NCBI GenBank assembly: GCA_019059635.1
Contig: JAGVRJ010000013.1
Coordinates: forward strand, 434,001-498,000
DNA: 64,000 bases
Direction: 5' to 3'
DNA from: Proales similis
Lineage: Eukaryota > Rotifera > Eurotatoria > Ploima > Proalidae
Each line of letters opens with the position of its first letter. The stretch's first letter is position 1. Below, piece by piece: positions 1 to 10,864 of this stretch. The notes below the pieces were generated by a model, which had not been told where the DNA came from, ran no database searches, and saw only the letters and a list, made by a program, of their open reading frames with translations. The position numbers and the translations under genes were made by a program.

Positions 1-3000
1 GGCCTTAAATTACCGAGTTACTAATGAGTTACTAATTACTCACTACAGTGGTAAGAATTGTAGTGCGGGTGGTTCAGCTTTGCCGGATTTGAGCTCTGCG
101 AGTTTCGCTTATGCAATCAACTTTCATTCTCCTAATCGGTGTTTTCGCCCTGTTTTCAGTCCACTTGACGCACGTAGAGTGATTATTTGAGCAAGGTAAT
201 TGAGGAAGTAGAAGTTGGCGTCGTTGTGCGCTTTGAAGCGTTGAGAGAACCAAACTTATTTATTGGGATCAGCAGTCAGACGCAGAATTACTGCGCACAA
301 CGCCTCTGGAAAGCTCTCAAGCAAACATCTCTCTTATCAATCATGGACGCTCGATTGGGGGCATTTGCAAGACCTGTTGACGCCGCGTGATTTATATTTG
401 CTCGAGTAGATGCGTCTCATCCGTACGATAGATTGCATGAGCCTGGCCGGCAATGAATGCGGGCGGTGCAGCAACCAGTCATCCGAGTGGCCTGTGATGA
501 ATTAGAGGCCCATGTCCAGTCTTTCAGCGCGCGCCATTAATTTAATTAATCGCCATAAATATGATGCCCCACGCGAGCTTCGGACTTGGTCTAGATCAAA
601 GTTGGCTCATTTCCCACTCTCCTCGGCACCTAAGAGTCACCAGCGTGCCCTAATCAATTAAAAACTTCCATCTGAACTAGATTTTTTTTAGCTTTGGTCT
701 CCTATTGAATGGGAACCGAAAAGAATAGCCAAACTTGGCTTGGTTAGGCGATTAATTGATTCATTATTTAAACTATTTTTTTCATCCTTTTTAGTTGAAT
801 GCAGATCGCAGCCTCGTCGTATCAAAGTGTCAAAGCACGAACATTTATTCATTAGGCATCGAGATCTTCTCGGACAAAAAACTGTTTTAGCTTCTTTAAT
901 GGAACGCGCTTGAATATTCAAGTTTAGCACCACTTGAGACTGAAGCGTTCTAAGATAAATAGGCGCTTAAATAATGGAGTAAATTGCTTGAATAGAGTGT
1001 TTATTCAAGCCTAAGGCTCTCCCAGTATTATACAAAAGAAGCGATGACCGATCGCCCCATTACAATTTGTGAACATGAACAAAACTGGCCAATTGTTAAG
1101 GCACTTGGCTCATCAAACACGATCGGAACTTGTGGAGTTGTGTTTTAAATTAGTTGCAATCGCATTGTTGCTCTCTAGCTTTAAAATGCCTTAAAATGAG
1201 TTGGACGGAAGCGAATTCACCTATCTAATTGCATAATGGATGCTGATCCCTTGTGAATTTGCTCATGCGATCCGATTGAGTCAGTCGCTGGTCTAATTGC
1301 CAGCAGTGGCCAACAAAATTGTTCTTTCTTTATGCCTCTTTCCGTCCCCGCTCTTCCTCCGACAAGCCGTTCATCGCCAACGCACTCGCTAGTCTATTCA
1401 TCGTTCATGCCATATTAGTCCTTTCAATGCGGCACCTATATTTCTTTACTTTTTATTGCATATTTCAATCTAGTTCGGTATAAGTGCGTATTGATCGTTA
1501 ATTCAATTAGCACGCCATTTTGAGCCCGAGCTTTTTCTCCAATAGTTCTTAGTTGTAAAAGGCTGTAAATACCACTGGAACCGTACAGAGTCGCGGAATT
1601 GGTCCACTTGAAAATTAAAATCCAACACACACACACTCAGTCAGAGCTTGAGAAAGAATTCAACGCGAATTGAATTTTTGATTTGTTGCACACACCGTAT
1701 GATGAATGATTCAATCAATTGAGCCAAAGCTGGTTCAATTACATGCATTTACAACCTTAACTCTAGAAGATCTTTTTACTGACTCCCTAACGGATTCAGC
1801 AAATGATCTTGCAAGTGAGCCAGTTTGAGGGTAAGCAAGTAATCAGACGCGTACAGCGGGAACAGGGTAAATCATTGATTTTGAAGCGGAGTCGTGTGGT
1901 GCAACCTCTCACACGCTTGTTCGATGTATTTTCATTTTAGCTAAGAGCGAATAATCATGCAAGCGGAGCCTCGTTTGAAGAGAGGAAAATGTTTAATTAC
2001 GGCGAGATAGCGCGAGAGAACTGGCATTTTACTTAACTCGATGACGGCATGCTGTAGAATGGCGCAATAGAAAAAATCCTCCGCCCAATCCATCAAGCCC
2101 ACTATTCTTCTGCATTCAATCAATTAATCAAGTCGCTCACCGGCCATTAGCCGCCTAGTTTATTAGCCTCCTTCTCACAAGTCTACCAATCGATCAAGCA
2201 ATTTGCTGCCGAATCGGTCGGCCGAGCGGTCGAGCGGCCGGTCGGCTCATGTGTAATTTCATCTAGTGATCTCCCGTACGCTTGTGTTTATCTAGAATAC
2301 CGAGCCAGCCAAGCATCTTCCAATATTGGCATTCTTGACTCTCAAGCCTATCCGTTTTCAAACAAGTTTGAGATTTGCTCAACGAAAATCATGACCGCAA
2401 TTGTTGGACGGCTTAACTCGATCGCCTCAACGCAAATAGACCAAAGTCATTTCCTTTTCGAGATCGCATTTTGCTTGTCACATTAATCATTTTCGTTTCG
2501 CTTTTCGTTGCTCCTTCAATCGCTTTGGTCTTTTTGTTTTTTTTTTTCTAAGGTCTTTTTCAAACGAGCTTGTCATTAAAAATTCTTTGGGTTGAACATC
2601 AGAAGCGAGCGTTGTGAACAATTTCGCGCCATTCAGCTTCGGCTTGCTCCAGTTCTGCGTTTGATTAATTCATCGAGCGCCAATATTTGCAATATTGAAG
2701 CTAGGCTTTCGCGTTCGATTTGTGACCGCGTTAGTTGTATCGGCGCGTTCGAGGTGCATTAGAAGCGCATCTGAGCGTTCATGATCCTTTAATTGATTTT
2801 TAGGCCTTGCACCCGATTTTCGACGTTTACTCTCTTCGTCTGAAATTTTTTCAAAATTATATTCCTGATGCTGTGCATTTTCCTTCTCCAATTCGATTGC
2901 CTCCTTCATGTGATGCTTTAGAACGCGATTCACAAAGCGATTAAAGCGATCAATGCGCCGAGAAACTAATTCTATCCAAACGAGTTAATACGATTAAGTG

Positions 3001-3853
3001 CGGTTCATCTTTTGCTTTGACGCCACTTCTTTTCGCATTCTGCTTTATTCGGCTCTAATCTTTTCCTTAAACCAATTCATTGCGGTCTATCATCAACTGA
3101 GTTTTACATCTCATTTGCAGCCGTCAAGCAAATCGGCCACTCACGCACGCTTTTCAAGCGTCCGCTTCTACTGATCGATCCTCTCTCGTTTATTCGCTCG
3201 GCTCGTTGTCCGTCTTCCCGTTTATTCATTGCACGTATAAGCGCATACCGGTTTAATTGCAATAAGATGAGTGCTCGTCATCGCCGTCTTTATTTAATTA
3301 TTTAATTGCATGTTTGCGTTGTTCTCTTTAAGCGTCGTGCGTCAGGCAGGCAGTGAAGGGCCAATTTATTACAATTAAAAACTCGCCTGTTTATGCCCGT
3401 TTCCCCTCTTGGCTTCCTCTTGTTTTCTTTTCTTATTTCCCCATCGATGGCAATCCAATCGGATTAAAAGGCTAGCCAGTTGCCTGCTAGTCAATCCATT
3501 GACCAGTTTAGCTCGTTCAAGCTCTGCCTCAAGTCACCAACATTTTGCTTTGTTCTTAAGCCTTCGCTTGTTTTGTTATTGTTATTTTAGAATTCAATGG
3601 CCCGCAAGTGTTTCTCTTCAATCCTTTCCCTTTTTTTTGGATTTTTTCATTCAAACTGTTTGTTTTCTTAGAGCAAGCACTCGGAACTTAAACGTTCCGC
3701 TGTCACCTGCTCCACTTGACTTGTAGCTTGTTTACTTTCTTTTCATGCTGTTTTTAGATATTTCTAAGACCAAAACATATGAACGAAAGTTTCTCTGCCA
3801 AGCAGATTAAAGCGATGCCTATAAAGTCATTTCGATATTCTTACTGAGCAAAA
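1..3853. other. Gene-free left flank, possible upstream regulatory region
   Basis: I see no supportable gene here. The open frames on both strands are short, mostly lack a natural ATG start and resemble no family I know. By eye the stretch is less AT-rich and carries more CG dinucleotides than the right half of the window. It could be the 5' regulatory region or an untranslated first exon of the Sidestep-like receptor that follows. A TATAAAG string at 3820-3826 lies only about 30 bases before that ATG, so it is weak as a promoter call. Confidence 0.5.
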
Positions 3854-6800
3854 ATGAGCAAAATAGTTCTTTTCTTTATGTTTATACTCCAAGCCTGCGC
3901 AGCCTCGCTCTACGGCTTACAAGAACCGCCAAGGTCGCGTGGTTCCCGCATACAATACGAAACCTACAAGGCACTGCTTGGTGAAACCGTTCGCCTTGAA
4001 TGTCCTGAGCCGAATCCGACCTGGTTTTTTCGGCCTGTGTCTGGTCTCAATGGAGGTCGTGAAGATTTAATAGTTACCCGACACGGAATCATAAACGCTG
4101 ACTACAAGTATAAAATCATGTGCCACATGACCCTCAAGCACAAAGTGATCATTGTCAACAACATCGGCTTCGAGGAAGAGGGCCTATATACATGTTTGTA
4201 TACCAGACCGATCAGCCATTCTATTCCTTCGCTGTCGTCCGAGAAAAGTTATAATCTGCCTCCTTCAGACGCGCTTGAGGCCTATGAATCTGAACAGCAC
4301 CGCTATGTCTTCAACGTTAGCGTTTACAGTAATTAGAACTGGCCAATTCTATAAGTGTCTCTAATCTCTAATTTATTCTCTTTTTTAGCAATGGTCAGTA
4401 GTTTGTCAATGAGAGTGAAAAAAGTCGAATCGGGAAGCACGGTATTTGTTGACTCGCCGATCTACAAAGAAATCGAAACTTTGGAGAGTCATTCGTCCGC
4501 CTCCGTGGATTCTTCGATAAACCTGAAGAAAGGCGACGAGCTTGAGGTTCACTGTGAAGTGGAAAGCTCAAAGCCAGCGGCTGTTATCGAATTTGAAATG
4601 AAATCAAAAAAAGTAGATCATGCGTTCAAAAATACCAGGTCGGGCTCAATCCTGCAAGAAGAACTCAAAACAACTAAAAACGCAGATGGAACTTTCAAGA
4701 CGACTTATTATGGTAAAATCAAAGCGAATGAGTCTGACCATGGCAAAGAGATAGTTTGCACTGCTCAAAACGGGTTCTCCGATCAAAAGTGGGAAAGAAA
4801 GAAATCACTTAGCGTTTTATGTAGGTTTTGACTTTGGCAAAAACTTGAGTATACCCGCCTTACTAAATCATTCCTCTTTAAGACGCGCCTGTTTGCAAGC
4901 ATCCACCTCGATTTATCTACCACGTGGGCATAAATCAATCAGTCGACGTCAAATGCGAAATTCTCAACGCCAATCCAGATCTGATCAAATTCAAATGGGA
5001 CTTCAGCCAAATCAGATTTGATTCAAGTGGGAGCGGAGGAATCTTGCCATTTATGAACAGTCAGACGTACAGATTTTCTGGCAGTAATCCGAACCTCATT
5101 GGTACAGCTGGTCTTAACGTCGAGCCCATTTCGTACAATCACGAACCCACCGTAATCAACCGAGGATTTACCAGCTCGTTCAAGTTTCGGCCCACATCGA
5201 TCCACGATTTCGGGCCTGTAAGCTGCACAGTCTCAAACGATGTGGGAACCACGGTCTGTAGCTATGAGATCAAGCTGGGCGGGATACCGAATCCTCCCAC
5301 TGACTGCTCGCATGTAGTTAAGAACAAAAGCGCCATCATTTCTTGTCAAGTCGGATTTCATCAGGGCGATCCCGACATCTACTGCTATCTTCTCCGCAAG
5401 GCTGACAATGGAGTCTACCAGGAACACACCCGTAATCGAGAGTCATGCTCTTTTATCGTCAACGAGGTCGACTTGAACAAGCTGAATGAGTTCTGGATCT
5501 ACTCATCGAACCGATTTGGTCATAACAAAGACACTGGAGTTTACTTGTCGATTGGTCACGCTCTTAAAAGTAAATGATTTCTCTTTATTTCAAATGTGAC
5601 TCCCTATCCATTAAGAATTTGAAATTTTAGAATCGACATCAACTTCGACTCAAAATCTGAGCTTTCTATTGATCGTAGCCGGATCGGCTCTGTTAATCAT
5701 TCTTATTTGCTGCGTTTGTGTTCGACTGAAGAAAAGCTTTATGGACGAGAACGACAGCCTTTACGATGCGGATACATATCAGACCAAAAGTGCGCTTGGA
5801 GGGTTTGAGGATTCAAAAAAAATCCCTGTCGACTCTTTTTCAGCAAAAATGCTAAAAATTAAAAAGCCATCCTCAGCCGCCTTTGATTACGAGCAATCTA
5901 TTGACGAAAAATACTCAAAAATCGGTTTTAAATCCGATAATAAAGTACATGGAAGTGGACAAAAATCTGATGCATTCAAATATCAATCCTATTTTGACTA
6001 CACTTCTGAATCAGATTTGATGAACCCTCGTTTGATGACGAGTGTCGACAAAGACGGAAAAAAGCTGAGTCTGTTCAGGACGAGTGCAAATACCGGCAAA
6101 GCTCGATTTCAGACAATTAACAGTGATTATCGACCGAAGCAAACATCCGTATCACTTGCACTCAATCAAAGGGCCATGAAAAAATCAGCAAGTTTAAATC
6201 GGCAGTTTTCGATAAACGATGAGAGGCAATTCAATTCGGATAATCAAGCTCTAGTCCCATTATTCAACACACCGGCTGAGCTCAAGAGCTCTAGCTTCGA
6301 AGCAAATGAGCTTGGTGGGCTCCTCAAAGCGCTTGAGGGGGAGTATTCACAACCAGAGATTGAAACAAAAACCAATGTCATTCGATTTGATGGTACTGGA
6401 GTAAAAAATGCGCAGAATCATTCTGCGAGTTTATTGAATTCCTCTGAGACGTCGAACATCGGTGCCAGTGTTTCGACATCAACATCAACAACTTCGCCAT
6501 CGAATTCAATTCCTAATGAAGATTCGGGCCACAACTCTCCCGAACCTAACAAAGTGCTACACGTCAGCGATCAGAGCTTTTCTCTTCACACTTTTAATAT
6601 ATCATCTTCGCGGCCAAGTATGAGTACATTCAAAAGGAGTAGTGATGATGCAGCTCTAAATCGAATCAATTCTTCTGAAAAGTCCTCGGACCCGAGTCGA
6701 ATTAGTACCGCCAAAAATTCAAGTGAATCGAACTCAATCGAAAGCCGTTATTTGAATCGTTTATGCGAAGATATTGAGGTGTCTCTCAATGTAGACTGTG

Positions 6801-7075
6801 AATTCGCCGATGACTATTCAATTAACGACTTCAGCGGTGACTACAGTTTCGAAGTCGATTATAAATCGCCAGCGCAAGTTGGACGGAAACCTCAGGCAGG
6901 GGAGCGAATAAGCCAACAATCAGCAAATGGCGATGAAAACCCCTACACACGTCTTACCGGCCTGCGACGTTCTTTTGAAAATAGTTTGAAGCAAAAACTT
7001 CATCCAAACGAGAGCGGCAACTCTCGTAAACCGGAAGCATCTAAATCAAACAAACAGTTCGGCGTACTCGTTTGA
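3854..7075 (+). CDS. Sidestep-like immunoglobulin-superfamily transmembrane receptor
   Basis: Four exons (3854-4328, 4389-4820, 4883-5569, 5631-7075) join in frame to 1012 residues. The protein starts with a signal peptide (MSKIVLFFMFILQACAAS). It then has several Ig-like domains with paired cysteines, a fibronectin-like stretch, one membrane segment (FLLIVAGSALLIILICCVCV) and a Ser-rich cytoplasmic tail of about 450 residues. The stretch starting YAPVCKHPPRF and the later NPPTDCS...CQVGF pattern recall insect Sidestep, a cell-surface guidance ligand of motor axons that binds Beaten path receptors. All three introns are phase 1, as is common between Ig domains. An AATAAA lies at 7255-7260. 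A role in cell recognition is inferred; the exact subfamily is not certain. Confidence 0.75.
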
Positions 7076-7254
7076 TTTGAATGTTCCAAGTCGAGTTCAT
7101 ATTCACCGATTTGAAGCGGAACCTCATTTCAAGTCTTTTCAATTATTTTCTTTTTAATAATAATCTGATCCGTTTTGAAAATTTATTTATTTATATTTAA
7201 TTTAATTGAAATGACCAAAATCGCTGAATCGAAGAGATACACGCAGATCGTGTA

Positions 7255-7260
7255 AATAAA
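7255..7260 (+). terminator. Polyadenylation signal of the Sidestep-like gene
   Basis: AATAAA about 180 bases after the stop codon. Cleavage downstream of it would make the plus-strand transcript overlap the 3' end of the convergent gene that stops at 7265. Confidence 0.5.
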
Positions 7261-7264
7261 GCCC

Positions 7265-7972
7265 TTAATATTGAAATGAATTGAAATTTTCTTGACTCTC
7301 ACTTGCCAGATGCCGATCTCTTAACCGATCGAACGCATCGTTTGGTTTAAGCATTTGTGCGTTGAGTAAGCGCCTTTGTCGAATTTTTCTGTTATCTAAT
7401 GAGTAAAACGTGTTTATGATGTCGTTTTCAAGATTTATCTGCTTTTGGTTGTAAAAAAACCGATCCTGAGCACCACCTTTTTTATTGCAACTCGACACGG
7501 GTTGAGTTTTTAGCTCAGCCAGTTTTAGTTTTTGACGCGAGCGCATTAAATCACCGATTGCTTTGATCTCCCTTCTACGCTTCACTTCCATTTTCTTTTC
7601 ATTTGCCTGCTTTTGTTCAAACATCAAGCTCTTTTTATGCTCATCACTTGTCATGTTCATTCGCTCGGGAATGTTTTTGGTCGTTTTCACTTTCAAGAGC
7701 GGAAGACTCAACGAGTCCCATTTGAAGTTTATCGGAGTTGCCGCGACACCTTCTTGCGGTCTACTTTGAATGCTCGATAACTTGATGTGCTCTACTCTTC
7801 GTGGTTGGTTGGTTAAGGCAGAGAATTTGTCCAGGCTAAGTTCGAGTATATCCGCTTCGCTGCGCGACATTCTGTTCTTTAGATACAAAGGTTGATCGTA
7901 TGAGAGCCGATATGGGTTCTTTGAAGGCTTAATCGGCGGTAGGAAAACTCGACGTTTGCAATCCAACTCCAT
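7265..7972 (-). CDS. Unknown basic, coiled-coil-rich protein
   Basis: Open frame of 235 residues from an ATG at 7972 (MELDCKRRVFLPP). The open frame extends further upstream but without another ATG. It is rich in Lys, Arg and Gln, with a helical, probably coiled-coil centre (around KKMEVKRRREIKAIGDLM). It has no signal peptide, membrane segment or recognised domain. The conserved-looking composition and length suggest a real gene rather than a shadow, because no gene lies on the other strand. It is convergent with the Sidestep-like gene, with only 189 bases between the stop codons. A 5' exon could be missing. I do not recognise the family. Confidence 0.55.
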   Translation of the reverse strand: MELDCKRRVFLPPIKPSKNPYRLSYDQPLYLKNRMSRSEADILELSLDKFSALTNQPRRVEHIKLSSIQSRPQEGVAATPINFKWDSLSLPLLKVKTTKNIPERMNMTSDEHKKSLMFEQKQANEKKMEVKRRREIKAIGDLMRSRQKLKLAELKTQPVSSCNKKGGAQDRFFYNQKQINLENDIINTFYSLDNRKIRQRRLLNAQMLKPNDAFDRLRDRHLASESQENFNSFQY

Positions 7973-9561
7973 TAGAGGCAAATGAGAGAATAAAATCCGC
8001 CGCACTTGAAACCAACGCCACCAGCACAAACTCCGCTGTTGGCACTACCGCCGTCTTCGCCGATTGTCGTTCACTTCTCTACTATTTTGCTTCTAAATTA
8101 ATTTCTTGTTTAATTGGAACAATATCATAAGCGCTGTAGCAAATTATTAAATATTTTGACACTGACTTGGTTTCCCCAACCTCTCTTTCTCTCTCAAGTT
8201 GATTTCAAGTAGGCACCTGTGTATTCAAAAGCTCTTCAAATTCGAATCCCGAGGCAATCTGTTCGCTTTCACTGTTCCATCCTCTTTACATTCTTACATC
8301 AACTCCATCAAGTTCATTTACGTATTTCAATGCCTCAGCTTTCTATTTACAAGCACCGAAACTAACATATTCCATCACGTTCACTTCTTATTCGATTTAA
8401 CCAAGCCAAAGCATGATCAATTCTGCATTCTTTCACATTATGCCGGATTGATGCTTGCTCCCAGTTGCGGTCTCAACACCAATCTAACCCAAATCGATTT
8501 TGTCAGCTGCTCAACCAAATTCTGTAATTAATTTTCTGGGCAAATTCAAATTTCCCTCGTGATCTTTTTCGAACGCAAGCAATTTTTTTAAGTCTTTGAT
8601 TTTGCACGGCCTGAGCAGGTGCAGCCAGCTTTTGAAGTATCATAGAAATTCTTAAATGACGAGAAGTAGAAATTCTTACCTGCTAACTTTGGTCAGGTAA
8701 ACTAAGCCATAGAAAGTAAACTATGGCTTGAGCCCACAGCTGCTTCCAAAAAACGAAATGTAAATGCCAGCGATTGAGTGTTTGTGCTGATTTAAAGGCA
8801 TGACTTTCTTAGCTTTGCCTCAAACAAGTTATTGGCATTGAGCCGAAGGTAAACATTCTAAAATTGAGTAAAATGAGCCTACTTTGCCCCAGAGAGTAAG
8901 ATTCAGAGAAAAGCCCGACTCAGAGCTAGGTTTCGAAGGTGCCTGTAACTAACAAACGCGTACGGAAATGGTAAATGGAAACGTCTCTAATGCGACGACA
9001 GCGCCATTCATTTGTGTTTACGAGATGGTTCAAAGACGTTTAAAAAAATAGAGAAAAATAATAAACATTTATTTCTATCGTTAAATAGAAAAAATCAGCG
9101 ACAACGATGGCGGCTGCTAAGAGCGATTTAGGTGCTGAATTAATTGGAAACTCGCTTTCAAACTCACAATGGTGCGGCTGATTTCTGTATTTGAAAGCGA
9201 GAACAAAATGCGTAAAGCGAGAGACTCAATCTATGTTTTGACTTTAGCTTCAATTCAAATTAATACGGGCTGAGTGAGACTCATCAGGGCCTTTTGGCTC
9301 TGGAGCCAACAACTTCATCTCATTATTTGCGTGGCTTGAGAACGCACAAGAGGCACAACGCCCCTTTGTGGTCCTTGATAGCTGCGAGGCGGACAACCAA
9401 ACAAGCAAGCTTCATTCGCACCTTTCTCCTTAGCAATTTTGTCCGATTCTCAACAAAAATATTTCATTGCTACCTAATTACATCCTAATGCATCTCCGCT
9501 TTTTCATTATTTCTTTATTGTGCCATTATCTTGATTTATGCTTTAGAAGAACGGTAAAAAA
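7973..9561. other. Intergenic region with two adjacent hairpins
   Basis: There is no supportable coding gene. Open frames at 8199-8531 and 9294-9488 are short and unlike any family. The notable content is the pair of perfect inverted repeats at 8676-8729, listed separately. Confidence 0.5.
8676..8729. repeat. Two tandem perfect hairpins
   Basis: TTACCTG at 8676-8682 pairs with CAGGTAA at 8694-8700 (7-bp stem, 11-base loop). Three bases later AAGCCATAG at 8704-8712 pairs with CTATGGCTT at 8721-8729 (9-bp stem, 8-base loop). Just upstream a 10-base direct repeat (GAAATTCTTA) occurs twice, near 8645 and 8669. No coding gene explains them. They may be an RNA structure or a palindromic binding site. 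Confidence 0.45.
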
Positions 9562-10557
9562 ATGGCAACCGCTCTGCCAGAAATATGTAGAGAGCCGAAA
9601 ATAGTGTCGGGCGATAATAGTTTTATTGAATTCTCCAAAAATTGTAAAATATCATCTCAGTCGATTGAGAAAGCCATGTCGTTTGAGGACGGCGACCAAA
9701 CCAACAGAAAGCCAAGGAGCACTTTATCACGGAAAAAGCAGCTAACTTTCAGTGGAGAAAAGTCAAGCTTATTCCCAAATCTGATTCTAAACGACAGCTC
9801 TAGAAGCACATCTTACAGACGTGCTATAAAGCCAAACGATTTTGATTCGGTCAAAAATCTACCACTTGCAACCCGGCTTGTTTATAATTGGAAACCAGTT
9901 GAACGATTGCCAAAAAAGTTGGTGGACTCAAAAGTGAAAATTTACAAGCCTCCTAAGAGAATCGCTGAACCTGCCCGACCACCTTCGCCATTCCTCGTTA
10001 AAACCGATTTTGAGACTTCGGATGCCAATTTTCATAACGAAAAAAGAGTTCTAGAAATGAAACGTCTCCAATACCTGAAAGATCATACGGAGTGGTCGAT
10101 TTATCCCTACGGCTCTATAGAGGAAAAGGAATCCTATAAGTAAGCTCTATTTAATCACAAAATAAAATCACCGCTTTTGAACATGCTCACTGCTTATTAG
10201 TAAAAAAATTCGCCAAACACTTAAAGAACAAATTGAGCAAAAAGATAGGACACTTAAGCAGCAATTCGAGGATAAAATACTTGAATTTAAGTTTGCATAT
10301 CAAGAAGATCAACGAACTCGACAAGACGATCTTGAGAAGATGAAGAGTAGACAAAAGTATCTGAGGCAATTTTGCGAAGAAAACAAACAGGTTTGATTTG
10401 AAACGGGCGGTCTCTTTTGTTTTTTTTTAACTTTTCGGCCATTCAGATGATGGAGGAAAAATGGACGCAAAACTATTTATTCAAACGACATGAATGGCAG
10501 CAAGAGAGTCATTTGCTTCAGCAGGATCCGATTAATTGGAGCAAAACACTTAGATAA
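9562..10557 (+). CDS. Coiled-coil protein, possibly axonemal
   Basis: Three exons (9562-10139, 10201-10390, 10447-10557) join in frame to 292 residues. The first half is basic and low in complexity, with YNWKPVERLPKKL and a Pro-rich KPPKRIAEPARPPSP stretch. The second half is a long charged helix (NKKIRQTLKEQIEQKDRTL onward). The protein ends DPINWSKTLR. A Pro/Lys-rich front followed by a charged helix is typical of cilia- and flagella-associated microtubule proteins, but I cannot place it in a named family. The nearby RGS22 gene is compatible with an animal that has flagellated sperm. An AATAAA lies at 10844-10849. The function is inferred only. Confidence 0.6.
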
Positions 10558-10864
10558 CCTCAAGTCAGACCCGTCTCGCCGTTGTAAATTTATGTCGAAT
10601 CTCCGGCCGAATTCGGCTTTTTACGAAATGCATCATCACCATGAGCGCTCTGTTTTGCCGGCTAGAGACGCATTTCTAATAATGTTTGCATTTTAATCTC
10701 TGTATTTTTGCATCAATCAAATTAATGTTTATCTCATTCTAATTTTACTTAAAACTTCCATTTTTAAATTTTTTAAAGAAACGTCTTAAAAACCAAATTC
10801 CCAAGTCATTTAAAAGAAAAAGCAAAGAAAGCCAGAAACCGTGAATAAATTAAGTGGTGAGCGA
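10558..10864. other. Short 3'-3' intergenic region
   Basis: This is the convergent gap between the coiled-coil gene and ATG7, AT-rich and with no coding content. It contains the AATAAA at 10844-10849 for the plus-strand gene. Confidence 0.5.

Noticed and set aside
187-390. Short open frame near the left edge
   Set aside because: It starts at TTG rather than ATG, is 67 codons long and resembles no family.
3409-3726. 105-codon Ser/Phe/Leu-rich open frame ahead of the Sidestep-like gene
   Set aside because: Its composition reflects pyrimidine-rich DNA. There is no domain, and it ends shortly before the true gene.
8235-8255. TTCGAATCCCG string resembling a tRNA T-arm
   Set aside because: The flanks do not pair as a T stem, and no anticodon or acceptor arm is present.
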